Of a stretch of DNA of 64,000 nucleotides, positions 1-9,761 are shown one piece after another. The notes below the pieces were generated by a model that was given only the letters and a program-made list of their open reading frames with translations, made no database searches and was not told where the DNA came from. The first letter of the stretch is position 1. The number at the start of each line of letters is the position of its first letter. The translations under genes and the position numbers were made by a program. Origin of the DNA: Iodobacter ciconiae (GTDB lineage: Bacteria; Pseudomonadota; Gammaproteobacteria; Burkholderiales; Chitinibacteraceae); NCBI RefSeq assembly GCF_003952345.1, contig NZ_CP034433.1, positions 1,922,001-1,986,000 on the forward strand, written 5' to 3'.

Positions 1-253
1 TTACAAAAACTTTATACAAGCTTAATCTCATATTTTTGTCATATGCTCTTAATAAAACTCCCCTAAACTTGGCGCTGTCCGAGAGTAGTTTGTTGCTACA
101 AACACACAACTACTTTTTAAATGCCTGTATGAGTGACTCATGAATCTTTGCCTTTTTAATGAGCCGGCTTTGAAAAAACCTGGCTCACTGAAAAGCAAAA
201 ATAGCAAACACCTTACCTTTTCATTCACTTGTTTTTTGGGAGTAGTACAGATT

Positions 254-1429
254 ATGAAAAAGATTATCGCTCTTGCCATCTCTGCTGCTTTTACGGCTCC
301 TGCAGCATTCGCCGATGTAGAACTTGGCCCATTCAGCATTTATGGTACAGCGGCCACTGCAGTTGAAATTATTTCTGTAGACAACAATACAGGCAAGCCT
401 TTACTACCGACCAAAGACAGCCAGACCCGTTTAATGGACCAAAGCTCCAAACTGGGTTTCAAAGCTAAGTACGATCTGGGCGATGACTTCTTTGCCCTTG
501 CTCAGGTTGAAAGCCGCTTCTACCTTGGCAACAACGGTGACAATACGGATGACAAGGCTGAGATTGGTAGCCGCAACACATTCGTTGGCATTGGAAGTAA
601 GCAAGCAGGTACTTTGCGTTTAGGTCGTTACGACAATGCTTATAAATTGTCACTGAAACAAATCGTTCCTACCCTGTACGGCAATCTGAACGAAGCATCT
701 GCAACTTACGGCTCCAAACAAATACTGAACCGCCTTGGTGGTCGTCAAGGCGATATGATTGCTTACGAATCACCAGATTTGATGGGGTTCTCTGGCAACT
801 TAAGCTACAACTTCGGTAAAGACTCTACAAATTCAATTTCAGCGGGTTCTGCCGGTGCTCCAAGCAACACAGTAGCAACAGATCTAATGGGCCAGACAGC
901 AATTGGCATCGCCTATAAACACAGCATGTTCAATGTTGGCTTTGGTTACACAACTATCAGCAACGCAGCATGGAAACTAGACGGTAGCAGCGGGGCAAGT
1001 GCTAAAAATCTGGCTGGCTCGCAAAAACTTGATGCTTACCAGTTTGGCGGTCAGGTAAATTATATGGACTTCAGTGCAGGCGCCATATTTGAACGCACAT
1101 CATCCAGCCTGAGCGGCCTGACTGCAGGCAACTTTGATCAACACCAAAATGTGTTTGGTCTGATCGGCGGCTACAAGAAAGACGCACTGGAAATACAAGT
1201 TCAGTACGCAAAAGCAAGTGATGTAGATGGCTCGACACTGGCTGACACTGGCGGCCAGCAAGCCAGTATCTCTGTTGGCTACAACCTGCATAAATATGTG
1301 CAGGCAGTTGCTTCCTTTACAAAAGTGGACAACGATCGCAATGCTAACTTCACCTCAGCTTCAGGCTTCGGTCTGGATAAAGGCAACGGCATGAGCCAGT
1401 TTGCACTGGGTCTGGTTGGTAAATTCTAA
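254..1429 (+). CDS. Gram-negative trimeric porin
   Basis: This is an outer-membrane general diffusion porin of 391 residues. I chose the ATG at 254, not an upstream in-frame ATG at 140, because it opens a typical signal peptide (MKKIIALAISAAFTAPAAFA, cleaved before DVELG) and follows a GGGAG element. The mature protein has the pattern of the Neisseria/Burkholderia porin family: an N-terminal strand 'GPFSIYGTAAT', the 'SKLGFKAKYDLGDDFFALAQVESRF' region, 'GSRNTFVGIGSKQAGTLRLGRYD', and a final strand ending in Phe (LGLVGKF), the BAM recognition signal. It stands alone with its own terminator. Substrate specificity cannot be read from the sequence. Confidence 0.93.
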   Translation: MKKIIALAISAAFTAPAAFADVELGPFSIYGTAATAVEIISVDNNTGKPLLPTKDSQTRLMDQSSKLGFKAKYDLGDDFFALAQVESRFYLGNNGDNTDDKAEIGSRNTFVGIGSKQAGTLRLGRYDNAYKLSLKQIVPTLYGNLNEASATYGSKQILNRLGGRQGDMIAYESPDLMGFSGNLSYNFGKDSTNSISAGSAGAPSNTVATDLMGQTAIGIAYKHSMFNVGFGYTTISNAAWKLDGSSGASAKNLAGSQKLDAYQFGGQVNYMDFSAGAIFERTSSSLSGLTAGNFDQHQNVFGLIGGYKKDALEIQVQYAKASDVDGSTLADTGGQQASISVGYNLHKYVQAVASFTKVDNDRNANFTSASGFGLDKGNGMSQFALGLVGKF

Positions 1430-1463
1430 GACGCATCTGCCTGGCTAATTGGTAATTTGAAAG

Positions 1464-1489
1464 GCCTCCCATAAGGGAGGCTTTTCTTT
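1464..1489 (+). terminator. Intrinsic terminator of the porin gene
   Basis: A perfect 7-bp stem (GCCTCCC/GGGAGGC) with an ATAA loop is followed by TTTTCTTT, 35 bp after the porin stop codon. Confidence 0.9.
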
Positions 1490-1582
1490 AATCACTTTGC
1501 CTGATTTTCATCATCAGGGTTCGCCACACGGCCTCCTGTAGACATTCATCATGGCAATCAGGCTCCAGATAAACACGTAAAG

Positions 1583-2599
1583 TTACTTCCTTAAAATATA
1601 CTTCCGCACGGCACTGTTATGCTCATCCAGATTATTTGAAAACACCGAGCTGCCGTCGCCCTTTGCCACGAAATACAAGGCAGTGGTGGACGAGGGATGC
1701 AGCACCGCTTTTAATGCGGCATCGCCCACCATGGCGATAGGCGTAGGCGGTAAACCACTACGGGTATAAGTGTTGTATGGCGTATCGGTCAGCAGATCTA
1801 TTTTACGCAAACGCCCATCCAGTGATTCCCCCAGCCCGTACATTACCGCAGGGTCGGTTTGTAAACGCATACCAACTCGCAAACGATTGGCAAACACACC
1901 AGCAATCATCGGACGATCAGCCGCAAGGCCGGTTTCTTTTTCAACTAAAGAAGCCAATATCAGCGCCTCATAAGGCGTTTTTAATTGCACATTTTGCGAG
2001 CGCTCGGCCCATGCTTTATCAAGCTTGCTTTGCATACGCTGATGGGCTCGCGCCAGCAATTTTAAATCGGAGCTCCCTTTATCAACATGATAAGTATCCG
2101 GGAAAAACAGACCTTCAGGCGTCAGCGCACTGATGCCCAACTCGGCCAATAGCTCATCATCCGACATCAAGGCGCTATCGTGACGTAAATGAGAATTACT
2201 ATTTAAAGCCTTACGAAAATCAGTCCACTTCCAGCCCTCAATCAAAGTAAAAGTCAGCGTACTGGTGTCACCATTGCTTAGCTTTTCCAATAACTGCCGG
2301 GGGCTCAGTGCCGAGCTAATAGTGTAGCTACCCGCCTTTAATAATTTATGTTTACCCGTTACCCGTGCCAACAGTAAAAAAGGCAGCGTCTGATCAATCA
2401 CACCCTGTTTAAGCAGTTGATCTGCCACTTTTTTTACACCACCTGATTCCACCACAAAATCCTGTACCACATGATCAATAGGCGTGCTGGCATATTGATA
2501 AAACCAGATCGCGAACACGGCGACCAAGGCAATAACCAGGAAAAACAAGCGCCCGAGCACGCGCCCAAATATAGATTTATTTTGTAGTTTCTTAGCCAT
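1583..2599 (-). CDS. mltG: Endolytic peptidoglycan transglycosylase MltG
   Basis: MltG (YceG family) cleaves nascent glycan strands at the inner membrane and helps set glycan length. The 338-residue protein has a short cytoplasmic basic N-terminus, one membrane anchor at about residues 19-33, a LysM-like region, and the catalytic block LASLVEKETG with the expected glutamate at about residue 220. The motifs EGLFFPDTY (about 162-170) and GLPPTPIAMVG near the C-terminus are also typical. In many proteobacteria mltG is followed by tmk and holB; here the next gene in the direction of transcription is the convergent porin. It lies 71 bp downstream of the DinG-type helicase on the same strand. Confidence 0.95.
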   Translation of the reverse strand: MAKKLQNKSIFGRVLGRLFFLVIALVAVFAIWFYQYASTPIDHVVQDFVVESGGVKKVADQLLKQGVIDQTLPFLLLARVTGKHKLLKAGSYTISSALSPRQLLEKLSNGDTSTLTFTLIEGWKWTDFRKALNSNSHLRHDSALMSDDELLAELGISALTPEGLFFPDTYHVDKGSSDLKLLARAHQRMQSKLDKAWAERSQNVQLKTPYEALILASLVEKETGLAADRPMIAGVFANRLRVGMRLQTDPAVMYGLGESLDGRLRKIDLLTDTPYNTYTRSGLPPTPIAMVGDAALKAVLHPSSTTALYFVAKGDGSSVFSNNLDEHNSAVRKYILRK

Positions 2600-2670
2600 A
2601 CTGGGCTACTTACCTTAAATAATCGTTAAAAATTCAAACCATTTAGCATGCAAAAATGAGCATCTGTCCT

Positions 2671-4647
2671 CTATTCAATAATGGCCTGATCCGGCTCTGT
2701 CTTTGTCTCTTGCTGCTTCTGGCGCTTGACTTCAAAAAAGCGCTGTACCGTGGCAAGCTCTCTTGAGCGAAACATCGGCGGCAGACTTTTCCAGATCATT
2801 TTGCCATATTGTTTTTCCACCAGACGCTTATCAGCAATCATCAAAATACCAATATCAGTTTCATCCCGAATCAAACGCCCTGCGCCCTGTTTGAGGGTAA
2901 TAGCAGCATGCGGCACCTGATAATCCATAAATGCACTGCGGCCTGATTTATTAATCTGCTCGATTCGCGCCGACAAAACAGGATCATCAGGAGGACTAAA
3001 GGGCAGTTTATCGATCACGACCAGAGACAACTGCTCGCCCTTCACATCAATCCCTTCCCAGAAGGTTTGACTCGCCACCAGAATGGCATTCGGAGCCAGG
3101 CGAAATTTATCCAGCAATTCGGTACGCGAGCCTTGCCCCTGCAAGAACACCGGCCACTCCAGCCCTGCAGCTTTAAGCTTTTCCTGCACCAGCTCATGCG
3201 CCTCACGCATTGCCCGCAAGCTGGTAAACAGCAAAAAGGCATGGCCCTGCGTAGTTTTTAGCAGCGGCCAGGCTTTTTCTATCACCTGCCCGGTGAAGTC
3301 TGGCGCATTGGGTTCGGGCATGTCTTGGGGCACGTACAAGACCGCCTGTTGCTTGTAATCAAAAGGGCTTTCCCACGTCGCTTCAACCGAATCCCACAGG
3401 CCCAGCTCATGCTTAAAATGGTTGAAATGCCCGTTTACTGCCAGAGTTGCCGAGGCAAACACCCAGGCTCGCGGGTGTGATTTTAATTGCTTTTGAAATA
3501 ACTGGGCGATATTAAGCGGCGTTGCATGCAAAATCAGCCCATGCGACAGCACATCAACCCAGTGCACACTTTCTTCATCATCCCCGGCTTTCCATCGCTT
3601 CAGAATATCCACGCACTCCAGTGCGCGGACCTGGCAATTTTCCAGGCCTTCAGCCCGCTCAGCCTGTTTACCAAGCAAATCACACAGCGCTCCCAGCTTT
3701 TCGGCAACGACATCCAGAGCAGGAATAAACTCCGGGTTTTGCTGCTCAAGCTGGTGCAGCGGAAAACGCGTTGCATCCGATTTAAACACCAGCCGCAAAT
3801 CTTTCACGGCTTTTTCCAGTGCTTCGGCAGCAGCGGGCAACATAATAAAATCTTTGGCCACAACCAGCGCTTCGGCTCGCGAATCATGCGCCAGATCAAT
3901 CAGTTGCCCCGAGGTAAGCGTTTCACCAAAAAAAAGACTGGCCACTTCGGGTAACTGATGTGCTTCATCAAAAATAACGGTATTACAGGCAGGCAACAGC
4001 TCCCCTGCGCCTTCGTCTTTGAGCCACACATCGGCAAAAAACAGATGGTGATTCACCACCACCACATCGGCATCCTGTGCATCTTTGCGCGCTTTTAGCA
4101 CAAAGCAATCCTGATGGCTCGGGCAATCCTGTCCCAGGCAATTATCCCGGGTCGAAGTCACGTGTCCCCAGATCGGCGCGTTTTCCGGCACACCAGGGCA
4201 GGCGGCTTTATCGCCTGAAATTGTTGTTTTGGCATAACGCTGCACTTTTACCAAATCAGCAACGTCTTCTTTGCGCATAAAGCGCCCTTCTTGTTCGGTA
4301 CGTGCCAGATGATAGTGACAAACATAATTAGAACGCCCCTTAAGCAGCGCGATGGTCACCGGCACCTGTAGTACTTTGCGCACGGTAGGAATATCACGGG
4401 CAAAAAGCTGATCCTGCAGCGTTTTTGTTCCGGTTGAAACAATCACTTTGCCGCCGGACAGGAGAGCTGGCACAAGATAGGCAAAGGTTTTACCCGTCCC
4501 TGTACCCGCTTCGGCAATCAGCTGGCCCTGCTTATTGATTGCAGCTTCAACAGCTTGCGCCATCTCCAATTGCTGCACACGCAATTTATAGCCGGGAAAC
4601 GCATCGGCAAAGGGGCCGTCGTCGGCAAAAATCGCATTAAGTGTCAT
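2671..4647 (-). CDS. DinG/YoaA-family ATP-dependent DNA helicase
   Basis: This is a superfamily 2 XPD-like 5'-3' DNA helicase. I placed the start at the ATG at 4647 (MTLNAIFADDGPFADAFPGY), giving 658 residues; the open frame extends 16 codons upstream without homology-like sequence. Walker A is GTGTGKT at about residues 48-54, and the DEAH box is in VIFDEAHQLPE. Cysteines in YVCHYH, DNCLGQDC and QDCF fit the four-cysteine iron-sulfur cluster of XPD/DinG helicases. Motif VI is GAGRLIRDETDIG. Order and length resemble E. coli YoaA more than DinG. Expected role: unwinding of damaged or structured DNA during repair. It may be co-transcribed with mltG downstream. Confidence 0.92.
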   Translation of the reverse strand: MTLNAIFADDGPFADAFPGYKLRVQQLEMAQAVEAAINKQGQLIAEAGTGTGKTFAYLVPALLSGGKVIVSTGTKTLQDQLFARDIPTVRKVLQVPVTIALLKGRSNYVCHYHLARTEQEGRFMRKEDVADLVKVQRYAKTTISGDKAACPGVPENAPIWGHVTSTRDNCLGQDCPSHQDCFVLKARKDAQDADVVVVNHHLFFADVWLKDEGAGELLPACNTVIFDEAHQLPEVASLFFGETLTSGQLIDLAHDSRAEALVVAKDFIMLPAAAEALEKAVKDLRLVFKSDATRFPLHQLEQQNPEFIPALDVVAEKLGALCDLLGKQAERAEGLENCQVRALECVDILKRWKAGDDEESVHWVDVLSHGLILHATPLNIAQLFQKQLKSHPRAWVFASATLAVNGHFNHFKHELGLWDSVEATWESPFDYKQQAVLYVPQDMPEPNAPDFTGQVIEKAWPLLKTTQGHAFLLFTSLRAMREAHELVQEKLKAAGLEWPVFLQGQGSRTELLDKFRLAPNAILVASQTFWEGIDVKGEQLSLVVIDKLPFSPPDDPVLSARIEQINKSGRSAFMDYQVPHAAITLKQGAGRLIRDETDIGILMIADKRLVEKQYGKMIWKSLPPMFRSRELATVQRFFEVKRQKQQETKTEPDQAIIE

Positions 4648-4726
4648 AAACGTAGGCCAAAAAGCAAAGACAGGATTGTAACAAGATGAGAGCACTTCTC
4701 TCTAAATGATTACTGAATAAAATGAA

Positions 4727-4753
4727 CAAAAAAAGCCCCACCAGCGGTGGGGC
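4727..4753 (-). terminator. Terminator of the hpnD-hpnE-SDR operon
   Basis: Stem GCCCCACC/GGTGGGGC with an AGC loop. Read on the minus strand it is followed by a run of seven or eight T residues, about 50 bp after the SDR stop codon. Confidence 0.9.
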
Positions 4754-4802
4754 CATAAGGGGACGAAGCAAGCACTAACACTCATTAGTACCCTGACTAG
4801 GA

Positions 4803-5600
4803 TTAGCCCTCGACCAACAAGTTCCCGCCACCCTCAATTTTATTTACTGTCAGTGTTTTACCACTTTGCCCACGGCTGGCATCCCCCATCCAGTACAAAA
4901 TAGCCGGAACAATCGAGCTTGTTGGAGGCAAGCTTTCACGCGTTTCACCCGGATGTGTTTTCAGACGGAACGGAGATTGAATTGGCCCAGGCACTAAGAG
5001 ATTAATCCGTAAATGCTCCATGTTTTCCCACTCGGCCGCAGCAATCTCGACTAAATTCTTTTGCCCTACTTTGCTCACGCTATAACCGCCCCAGTACGCA
5101 TTAGGCGCAAAGGCATGATGCTCACCCAGAAGCAAGATACTGGCGTCCGGTGCATCTTTTAAAAGCGGAAACAAAGCACGGTTCAGCACAAATGGAGCGG
5201 CAACGTTCACTTTGAACATCTCCATCCATTCATCCATTTTCTGATTGGCAAGCGGGGACAAATGACTAAAGCCATTAGCACAATGCAAAATACCATCCAG
5301 GCGGCCAAATTCTTTTTGAATCAGCACCGCCATCTGGGCAATTTCTGCCTCACCTGATTTTGCCAGATCAAAAGGAATCGCGGCGGGCTGCGGATAACCT
5401 GCAGCTTCAATTGCGTCATAAACTTTAGCGAGTTTTTTTTCATTACGGCCCAACAAAATCACAGTTGCACCATGTTCAGCCAAAGCCATCGCGCCTGCTT
5501 CACCAATCCCCTGCCCGGCACCCGTCACTAAAATTACACGACTGCGAAACGCACCAGCTGGCGCTTGATAGTTGTTCCAATCACCGATTACTTCGTTCAT
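4803..5600 (-). CDS. Short-chain dehydrogenase/reductase, YciK-like
   Basis: This 265-residue Rossmann-fold protein has the nucleotide-binding motif TGAGQGIG at residues 26-33, the structural Asn in VNVAAPF (N132) and the YSVSK catalytic pair Tyr173/Lys177. Overall layout follows E. coli YciK. Two parts of the active site are unusual: the stretch 13 residues before Tyr173, where SDRs normally have Ser, reads LLLGEHHAF, and the usual NAG motif is LHCANGFS. It could therefore act by altered chemistry or have a non-classical role. It lies 22 bp downstream of hpnE and is probably the last gene of the squalene operon, which suggests but does not prove a link to isoprenoid metabolism. Confidence 0.82.
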   Translation of the reverse strand: MNEVIGDWNNYQAPAGAFRSRVILVTGAGQGIGEAGAMALAEHGATVILLGRNEKKLAKVYDAIEAAGYPQPAAIPFDLAKSGEAEIAQMAVLIQKEFGRLDGILHCANGFSHLSPLANQKMDEWMEMFKVNVAAPFVLNRALFPLLKDAPDASILLLGEHHAFAPNAYWGGYSVSKVGQKNLVEIAAAEWENMEHLRINLLVPGPIQSPFRLKTHPGETRESLPPTSSIVPAILYWMGDASRGQSGKTLTVNKIEGGGNLLVEG

Positions 5601-5622
5601 TTTTTATTCCTTTTATCTGAAC

Positions 5623-6957
5623 TTATTGATCCAATTCTTTTAGCACACCTTGCGCAGCCGCCATACCACTTCTGACCGCGCCCTCTAAAGTTGCCGGATA
5701 ATCTCCCTTACCCGCCAAGCCTGCCGTGTAATCCCCCGCCAGCCAAAACCCGGCTTCGCTCGTTTGATTTGCTGGGCGTTCAAGACCGGGTGTGCAGGCA
5801 AAAGTAGCTCGTTTTTCAGTAATCACACGTTGCCAGCTCACATCTATCGGCAGGTCCAGGCGCTGATGAAGCTCTAGCACAACAGCCTGTGCCAGCTCAT
5901 CTTGGGCTAAAGTCTGATGCAGCCCCTCAGCAGAGATCACCACAGCAATCAAACCATCCGTTTGGTGGGTAAAGCCGCGATCAAACACCCATTGCGCCAA
6001 AGAATTACTCAGGCCCAGCATAGGCTTAGCCAGCTTAACTGTATGATCATATTGTAAATACACCGTCACAATCGGCTGATATGTCCAGCGCCCCAACTGT
6101 GCTGGCAATACATCAGGCACGGACACTTGCAAGGCAGCCAACCCATGTGGCGGCAAAGCACAGATTACCGCATCAAAAATTTCTGGATCATCATTAAGCT
6201 GCCAGCCCTGCTGTATTTTCCCAACACGCCTGACGCGCCTGGAGCGATAAATATGTCCGCCTCTTTGCTCGATAAACTGAGCCGCCACATCAGGATACAA
6301 GGCCGAAAAATCACGGCAGGGCAATAATAAATCAGAAGCCGACCGTGCTCCCCCAAGGCTATCTCGCAACACATTTAGCAGCACCTGGGCAGACGCAAGT
6401 TCAAGCGGGGTATTTAGTGCCGCCACCGTCAAAGGTTGCCAAAAACGGCCAATTAAACCACTTGGCTGACGCTGATCTTCAAGCCAGCGACTAACCGTAA
6501 TATCCCGTGCCAACTGCCATTTTGCAGCTTGTGCAACATGCATCGCACGAACCAGGGCAAAGCGCTCAGACCAGGATAAACCCTGTGCAAACAGCAAGCC
6601 CAAAGCCAAGTGCAAAGGAGCAGGAAGAGAAGGACAGGCCAGCCTGAAACCCGGCTCGACCACTAGCTCCATCGGGCGGCGCAAAAAAACTACTTTACCA
6701 TCAACACCCACCTTGGCCATCATACTAAGCAAGCCGGTGTAAGCACCAATCACAAGATGCTGACCATTATCCAAGGATTTACCTTCTAGCCAGACCTTTC
6801 TGGCGCGGCCACCCAAGACCTTACCCGCTTCAAATACGCTGACTTTAATGCCTGCAGCAGCCAACTCTGCCGCTGCAGTAATGCCGGCATAGCCCCCGCC
6901 CAGTACAGCTACCGAATAGTTGTTTAACACAGCCACCACGTTTTCCACGCCAGCCAT
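5623..6957 (-). CDS. hpnE: Hydroxysqualene dehydroxylase / squalene-associated FAD desaturase HpnE
   Basis: This 444-residue FAD-dependent amine-oxidase-fold enzyme opens with the dinucleotide-binding motif VLGGGYAGITAAAELAAAG (about 18-36), followed by VFEAGKVLGGRARK, and closes with the FAD-binding segment FWLAGDYTAGLAGKGDYPATLEGAVRSG. That C-terminal pattern and the neighbouring presqualene synthase identify HpnE, which reduces hydroxysqualene to squalene in the HpnCDE pathway. Its start overlaps the 3' end of hpnD by 34 bp, so translation is likely coupled; internal GTG codons closer to the hpnD stop are alternative starts. A phytoene-desaturase-type role is less likely from the context. 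Confidence 0.88.
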   Translation of the reverse strand: MAGVENVVAVLNNYSVAVLGGGYAGITAAAELAAAGIKVSVFEAGKVLGGRARKVWLEGKSLDNGQHLVIGAYTGLLSMMAKVGVDGKVVFLRRPMELVVEPGFRLACPSLPAPLHLALGLLFAQGLSWSERFALVRAMHVAQAAKWQLARDITVSRWLEDQRQPSGLIGRFWQPLTVAALNTPLELASAQVLLNVLRDSLGGARSASDLLLPCRDFSALYPDVAAQFIEQRGGHIYRSRRVRRVGKIQQGWQLNDDPEIFDAVICALPPHGLAALQVSVPDVLPAQLGRWTYQPIVTVYLQYDHTVKLAKPMLGLSNSLAQWVFDRGFTHQTDGLIAVVISAEGLHQTLAQDELAQAVVLELHQRLDLPIDVSWQRVITEKRATFACTPGLERPANQTSEAGFWLAGDYTAGLAGKGDYPATLEGAVRSGMAAAQGVLKELDQ

Positions 6958-7760
6958 AATTTACGAATAGGTGTTAAAGAAATCCGCTGATTTAACACTT
7001 TACCTACACCATCTTTTTCAATTTCTTTCAATGTCGCCCGATAAATTGCCGCCATTACCAAGCCTGTGCGCTGCTGTTTTTTATCTACGGCAGGCAATGC
7101 GTCAATGGCCTGCGCATAATATTGCTCCGCGCGCTTAATTTGAAAATCCATTAATACTCTAAATTCAGGCGTTTCACGGCAAGCCAGAATATCTGCGGCA
7201 GGTACATTAAATTGCTGCAATTCAGTCACCGGCAAATAAATCCGGCCGCGGCGGGCATCTTCTCCAACATCACGAATAATATTGGTTAATTGAAATGCCA
7301 AACCCAGATCATGTGCATATTTAAGTGTGCCGCGATCTGTAAAGCCAAAAATTTGCGCGGCCATTTGCCCGACAACCGATGCCACACGATAGCAATATAA
7401 TTGCAAATCTTTAAAGCTATTATAACGAGCCATATCCAGATCCATCTCCATTCCATCGATGATTTCTATAAATAGCTCGCGTTGTAAATCGTATTTTTTA
7501 AGAGAAGGTAATAAAGCCTGGGTCACCGGGTGCTGAGGTGAGCCAGCAAATAGCTGATCAATTTCACTACGCCACCAGGCCAATTTAGTTCTTGCCACAC
7601 TTTCTTCATGGCATTCATCAACCACATCATCAACTTCACGACAAAATGCGTATAAGGCCGTAATCGCTTTTCTTTGCCCTAAAGGTAAAAAACGAAAACT
7701 GTAATAAAAACTGGAGCCGCTTTTAGCCGCTTTATCTTCACAATATTGCTCAGGGGTCAC
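6924..7760 (-). CDS. hpnD: Presqualene diphosphate synthase HpnD
   Basis: A trans-isoprenyl diphosphate synthase of the squalene/phytoene synthase family, 278 residues. Both aspartate-rich motifs are intact: DDVVD at residues 44-48 and DVGED at 164-168 within the block NIIRDVGEDARRGRIYLP. The enzyme joins two farnesyl diphosphates into presqualene diphosphate. It is the first gene of an operon hpnD-hpnE-SDR. The partner hpnC (hydroxysqualene synthase) is not in this window, and no hopene cyclase gene is visible, so the end product of the pathway is uncertain. A phytoene synthase (CrtB) reading cannot be fully excluded. Confidence 0.88.
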   Translation of the reverse strand: MTPEQYCEDKAAKSGSSFYYSFRFLPLGQRKAITALYAFCREVDDVVDECHEESVARTKLAWWRSEIDQLFAGSPQHPVTQALLPSLKKYDLQRELFIEIIDGMEMDLDMARYNSFKDLQLYCYRVASVVGQMAAQIFGFTDRGTLKYAHDLGLAFQLTNIIRDVGEDARRGRIYLPVTELQQFNVPAADILACRETPEFRVLMDFQIKRAEQYYAQAIDALPAVDKKQQRTGLVMAAIYRATLKEIEKDGVGKVLNQRISLTPIRKLWLAWKTWWLC

Positions 7761-7851
7761 GGGTCATTCCGTTTGAATAATTAGCATAAAACCACATTAA
7801 AACCGCAGCATTTTCTTAAAGTCACTATAAAAATGCTGCAGCCTCCAACCA

Positions 7852-8484
7852 TTACTGCTCAGGCAAAATAATCTTAACTTCACGGCTGGAACCTGAAACG
7901 CCGGGAAACTGCTCAAACAGAGCGCGAATTAACCAGGGCACAGCAGGCTCGATAGCATTATCCGTGCTGCGATTAACCGCTTTACCTTCAAATAATTTGG
8001 CAAAACGCCCTGTAGCCAAATCCTTTTTATTCAAAATATCCAGATTGAGCTGTCTGTTGTAGACGGTGTCACTGACAGGACGGCTCCCCACAATACCATT
8101 TTCTGTTCGGGTATAAGGCAGTAAAACCACACCACCTGAAGTAGAAACCCGGCGATAATAAGTACTAAATCCTACGGTCCCCCAGATGGGCTCCTGTGTC
8201 GTGACCGTTTTGCCAGCATCAACCTGGTATTGCAATCGCACCAGCCAATCTGCCGCACTCATATTTGGCACATAAACATAGCCTTTTCGCATCAGCTCGG
8301 CACTTACATCCTCTTCAAAATCACGCTGAGCCAGGCTCTGCACTTGCGAAGCATCTCTTTCAAAAGTAAAGCGCTGGGCCGCAGGCTCACTCGCCAGGGT
8401 ATGCCGCACACTAACCGTCGCCAAAAACTGTGGCGAAGCGCAACCTGTCAGAAACACCACAACCAGAGCAATGAGCTTACCCAT
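7852..8484 (-). CDS. DUF4136-type lipoprotein
   Basis: A 210-residue lipoprotein with the signal MGKLIALVVVFLTGC; the lipobox cysteine is residue 15. The body resembles DUF4136 envelope lipoproteins: a beta-rich middle (TTQEPIWGTVGFSTYYRRV), a segment describing binding-like repeats of Tyr and Val, and a C-terminal region ending in PAVPWLIRALFEQFPG. Function is unknown. It starts 2 bp after the aroC stop on the same strand and is therefore likely to be co-transcribed with aroC, a pairing that gives no obvious functional clue. Confidence 0.75.
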   Translation of the reverse strand: MGKLIALVVVFLTGCASPQFLATVSVRHTLASEPAAQRFTFERDASQVQSLAQRDFEEDVSAELMRKGYVYVPNMSAADWLVRLQYQVDAGKTVTTQEPIWGTVGFSTYYRRVSTSGGVVLLPYTRTENGIVGSRPVSDTVYNRQLNLDILNKKDLATGRFAKLFEGKAVNRSTDNAIEPAVPWLIRALFEQFPGVSGSSREVKIILPEQ

Positions 8485-8486
8485 AA

Positions 8487-9587
8487 TTAACTCCTTTTAG
8501 CTGGGATACGGGGTGTATCTACGTTTACATCGCCGCACTGAGCCCGATGGCGCAAAGCATGGTCAATCAAGACTAAGGCCAACATGGCTTCGGCAATCGG
8601 CGTAGCTCTGATTCCCACACAGGGATCATGACGTCCGGTTGTAGACATTAGCACCGGATTGCCTTCTTTATCGATCGAATGACGCTCTTGTGCAATGCTT
8701 GATGTCGGTTTGACCGCCAAATTCACCACAATATCCTGACCGGTAGAAATCCCGCCCAAAATACCGCCTGCATGATTACTGGCGAAGCCCGTTGGGCTCA
8801 GCTCATCACAATGCACCGAGCCTTTTTGTACAATGCTTTCAAAACCCGCGCCAATTTCAACACCTTTCACCGCATTAATATTCATCATTGCGTAAGCAAT
8901 TTCTGCGTCCAAACGATCATATACAGGCTCGCCCAAACCAACAGGCACATTTTCTGCAACTACTGTAATTTTTGCACCAACGGAGTCACGCTCTTTACGA
9001 ACGGCATCCATATAATCTTCAAGCTGCGGTACGATTTCGGCATTAGGCGCAAAAAAAACATTCCCGCCCACTTCATCCCAGCTTTTAAATGGAATTATCA
9101 TTTCACCCAGCTGGCTCATATAGCCGCGGATCTGAATCCCATATTTCTCATGCAACCATTTTTTGGCAATCGCCCCGGCGGCTACACGCACAGCCGTTTC
9201 TCGTGCGGATGAACGCCCGCCACCACGTGGATCGCGAATCCCGTATTTATGCCAGTAAGTATAATCAGCATGCCCTGGACGAAATGTTTCTACAATTTTA
9301 CCGTAATCCTGACTGCGCTGATCCTGATTACGAATCAGCAGCGCAATCGGCGTGCCTGTAGTTTTACCTTCATAAATACCGGACAAAATCTCTACCGTAT
9401 CCGGCTCTTTACGCTGAGTGACATGCCGCGAAGTTCCAGGTTTACGGCGATCTAATTCAGCCTGAATATCTTCAGTACTCAAATCCATTCCAGGCGGGCA
9501 GCCATCCACTACACAGCCAATCCCTGCCCCATGGCTTTCACCAAATGAAGTTACCGTAAACAATAAACCGAGCGTGTTCCCAGACAT
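8487..9587 (-). CDS. aroC: Chorismate synthase
   Basis: AroC converts 5-enolpyruvylshikimate-3-phosphate to chorismate with reduced FMN, the last step of the shikimate pathway. The 366-residue protein carries the family signatures: GxSHGxxxG near the N-terminus ([17 protein letters not shown]), [14 protein letters not shown], the [21 protein letters not shown] block (about 120-140) and the C-terminal [18 protein letters not shown]. Length matches the bacterial family. The gene is followed after 2 bp by the DUF4136 lipoprotein gene. Its upstream side borders the IS3-type remnant, about 160 bp away, so its promoter lies in 9588-9750. Confidence 0.97.
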   Translation of the reverse strand: MSGNTLGLLFTVTSFGESHGAGIGCVVDGCPPGMDLSTEDIQAELDRRKPGTSRHVTQRKEPDTVEILSGIYEGKTTGTPIALLIRNQDQRSQDYGKIVETFRPGHADYTYWHKYGIRDPRGGGRSSARETAVRVAAGAIAKKWLHEKYGIQIRGYMSQLGEMIIPFKSWDEVGGNVFFAPNAEIVPQLEDYMDAVRKERDSVGAKITVVAENVPVGLGEPVYDRLDAEIAYAMMNINAVKGVEIGAGFESIVQKGSVHCDELSPTGFASNHAGGILGGISTGQDIVVNLAVKPTSSIAQERHSIDKEGNPVLMSTTGRHDPCVGIRATPIAEAMLALVLIDHALRHRAQCGDVNVDTPRIPAKRS

Positions 9588-9761
9588 TCCAAATCCTCAG
9601 AGCCAGTAGCAGACAGGTATTCTGAATTCTAACATGGACAGCTACCTATCTAGGCTTACAAGCAAGCATCAGATCGTGTATTTTTTACAGATAGTACCTA
9701 GAAGATTGATTTTTGCGTACCATCATTTGAAAGCAAATCTAGCGGGGCTCGGTAATCCCCC

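Noticed and set aside
140..253. Upstream in-frame extension of the porin gene
   Set aside because: The extra 38 residues destroy the signal peptide; the ATG at 254 has a better upstream element and a perfect Sec signal.
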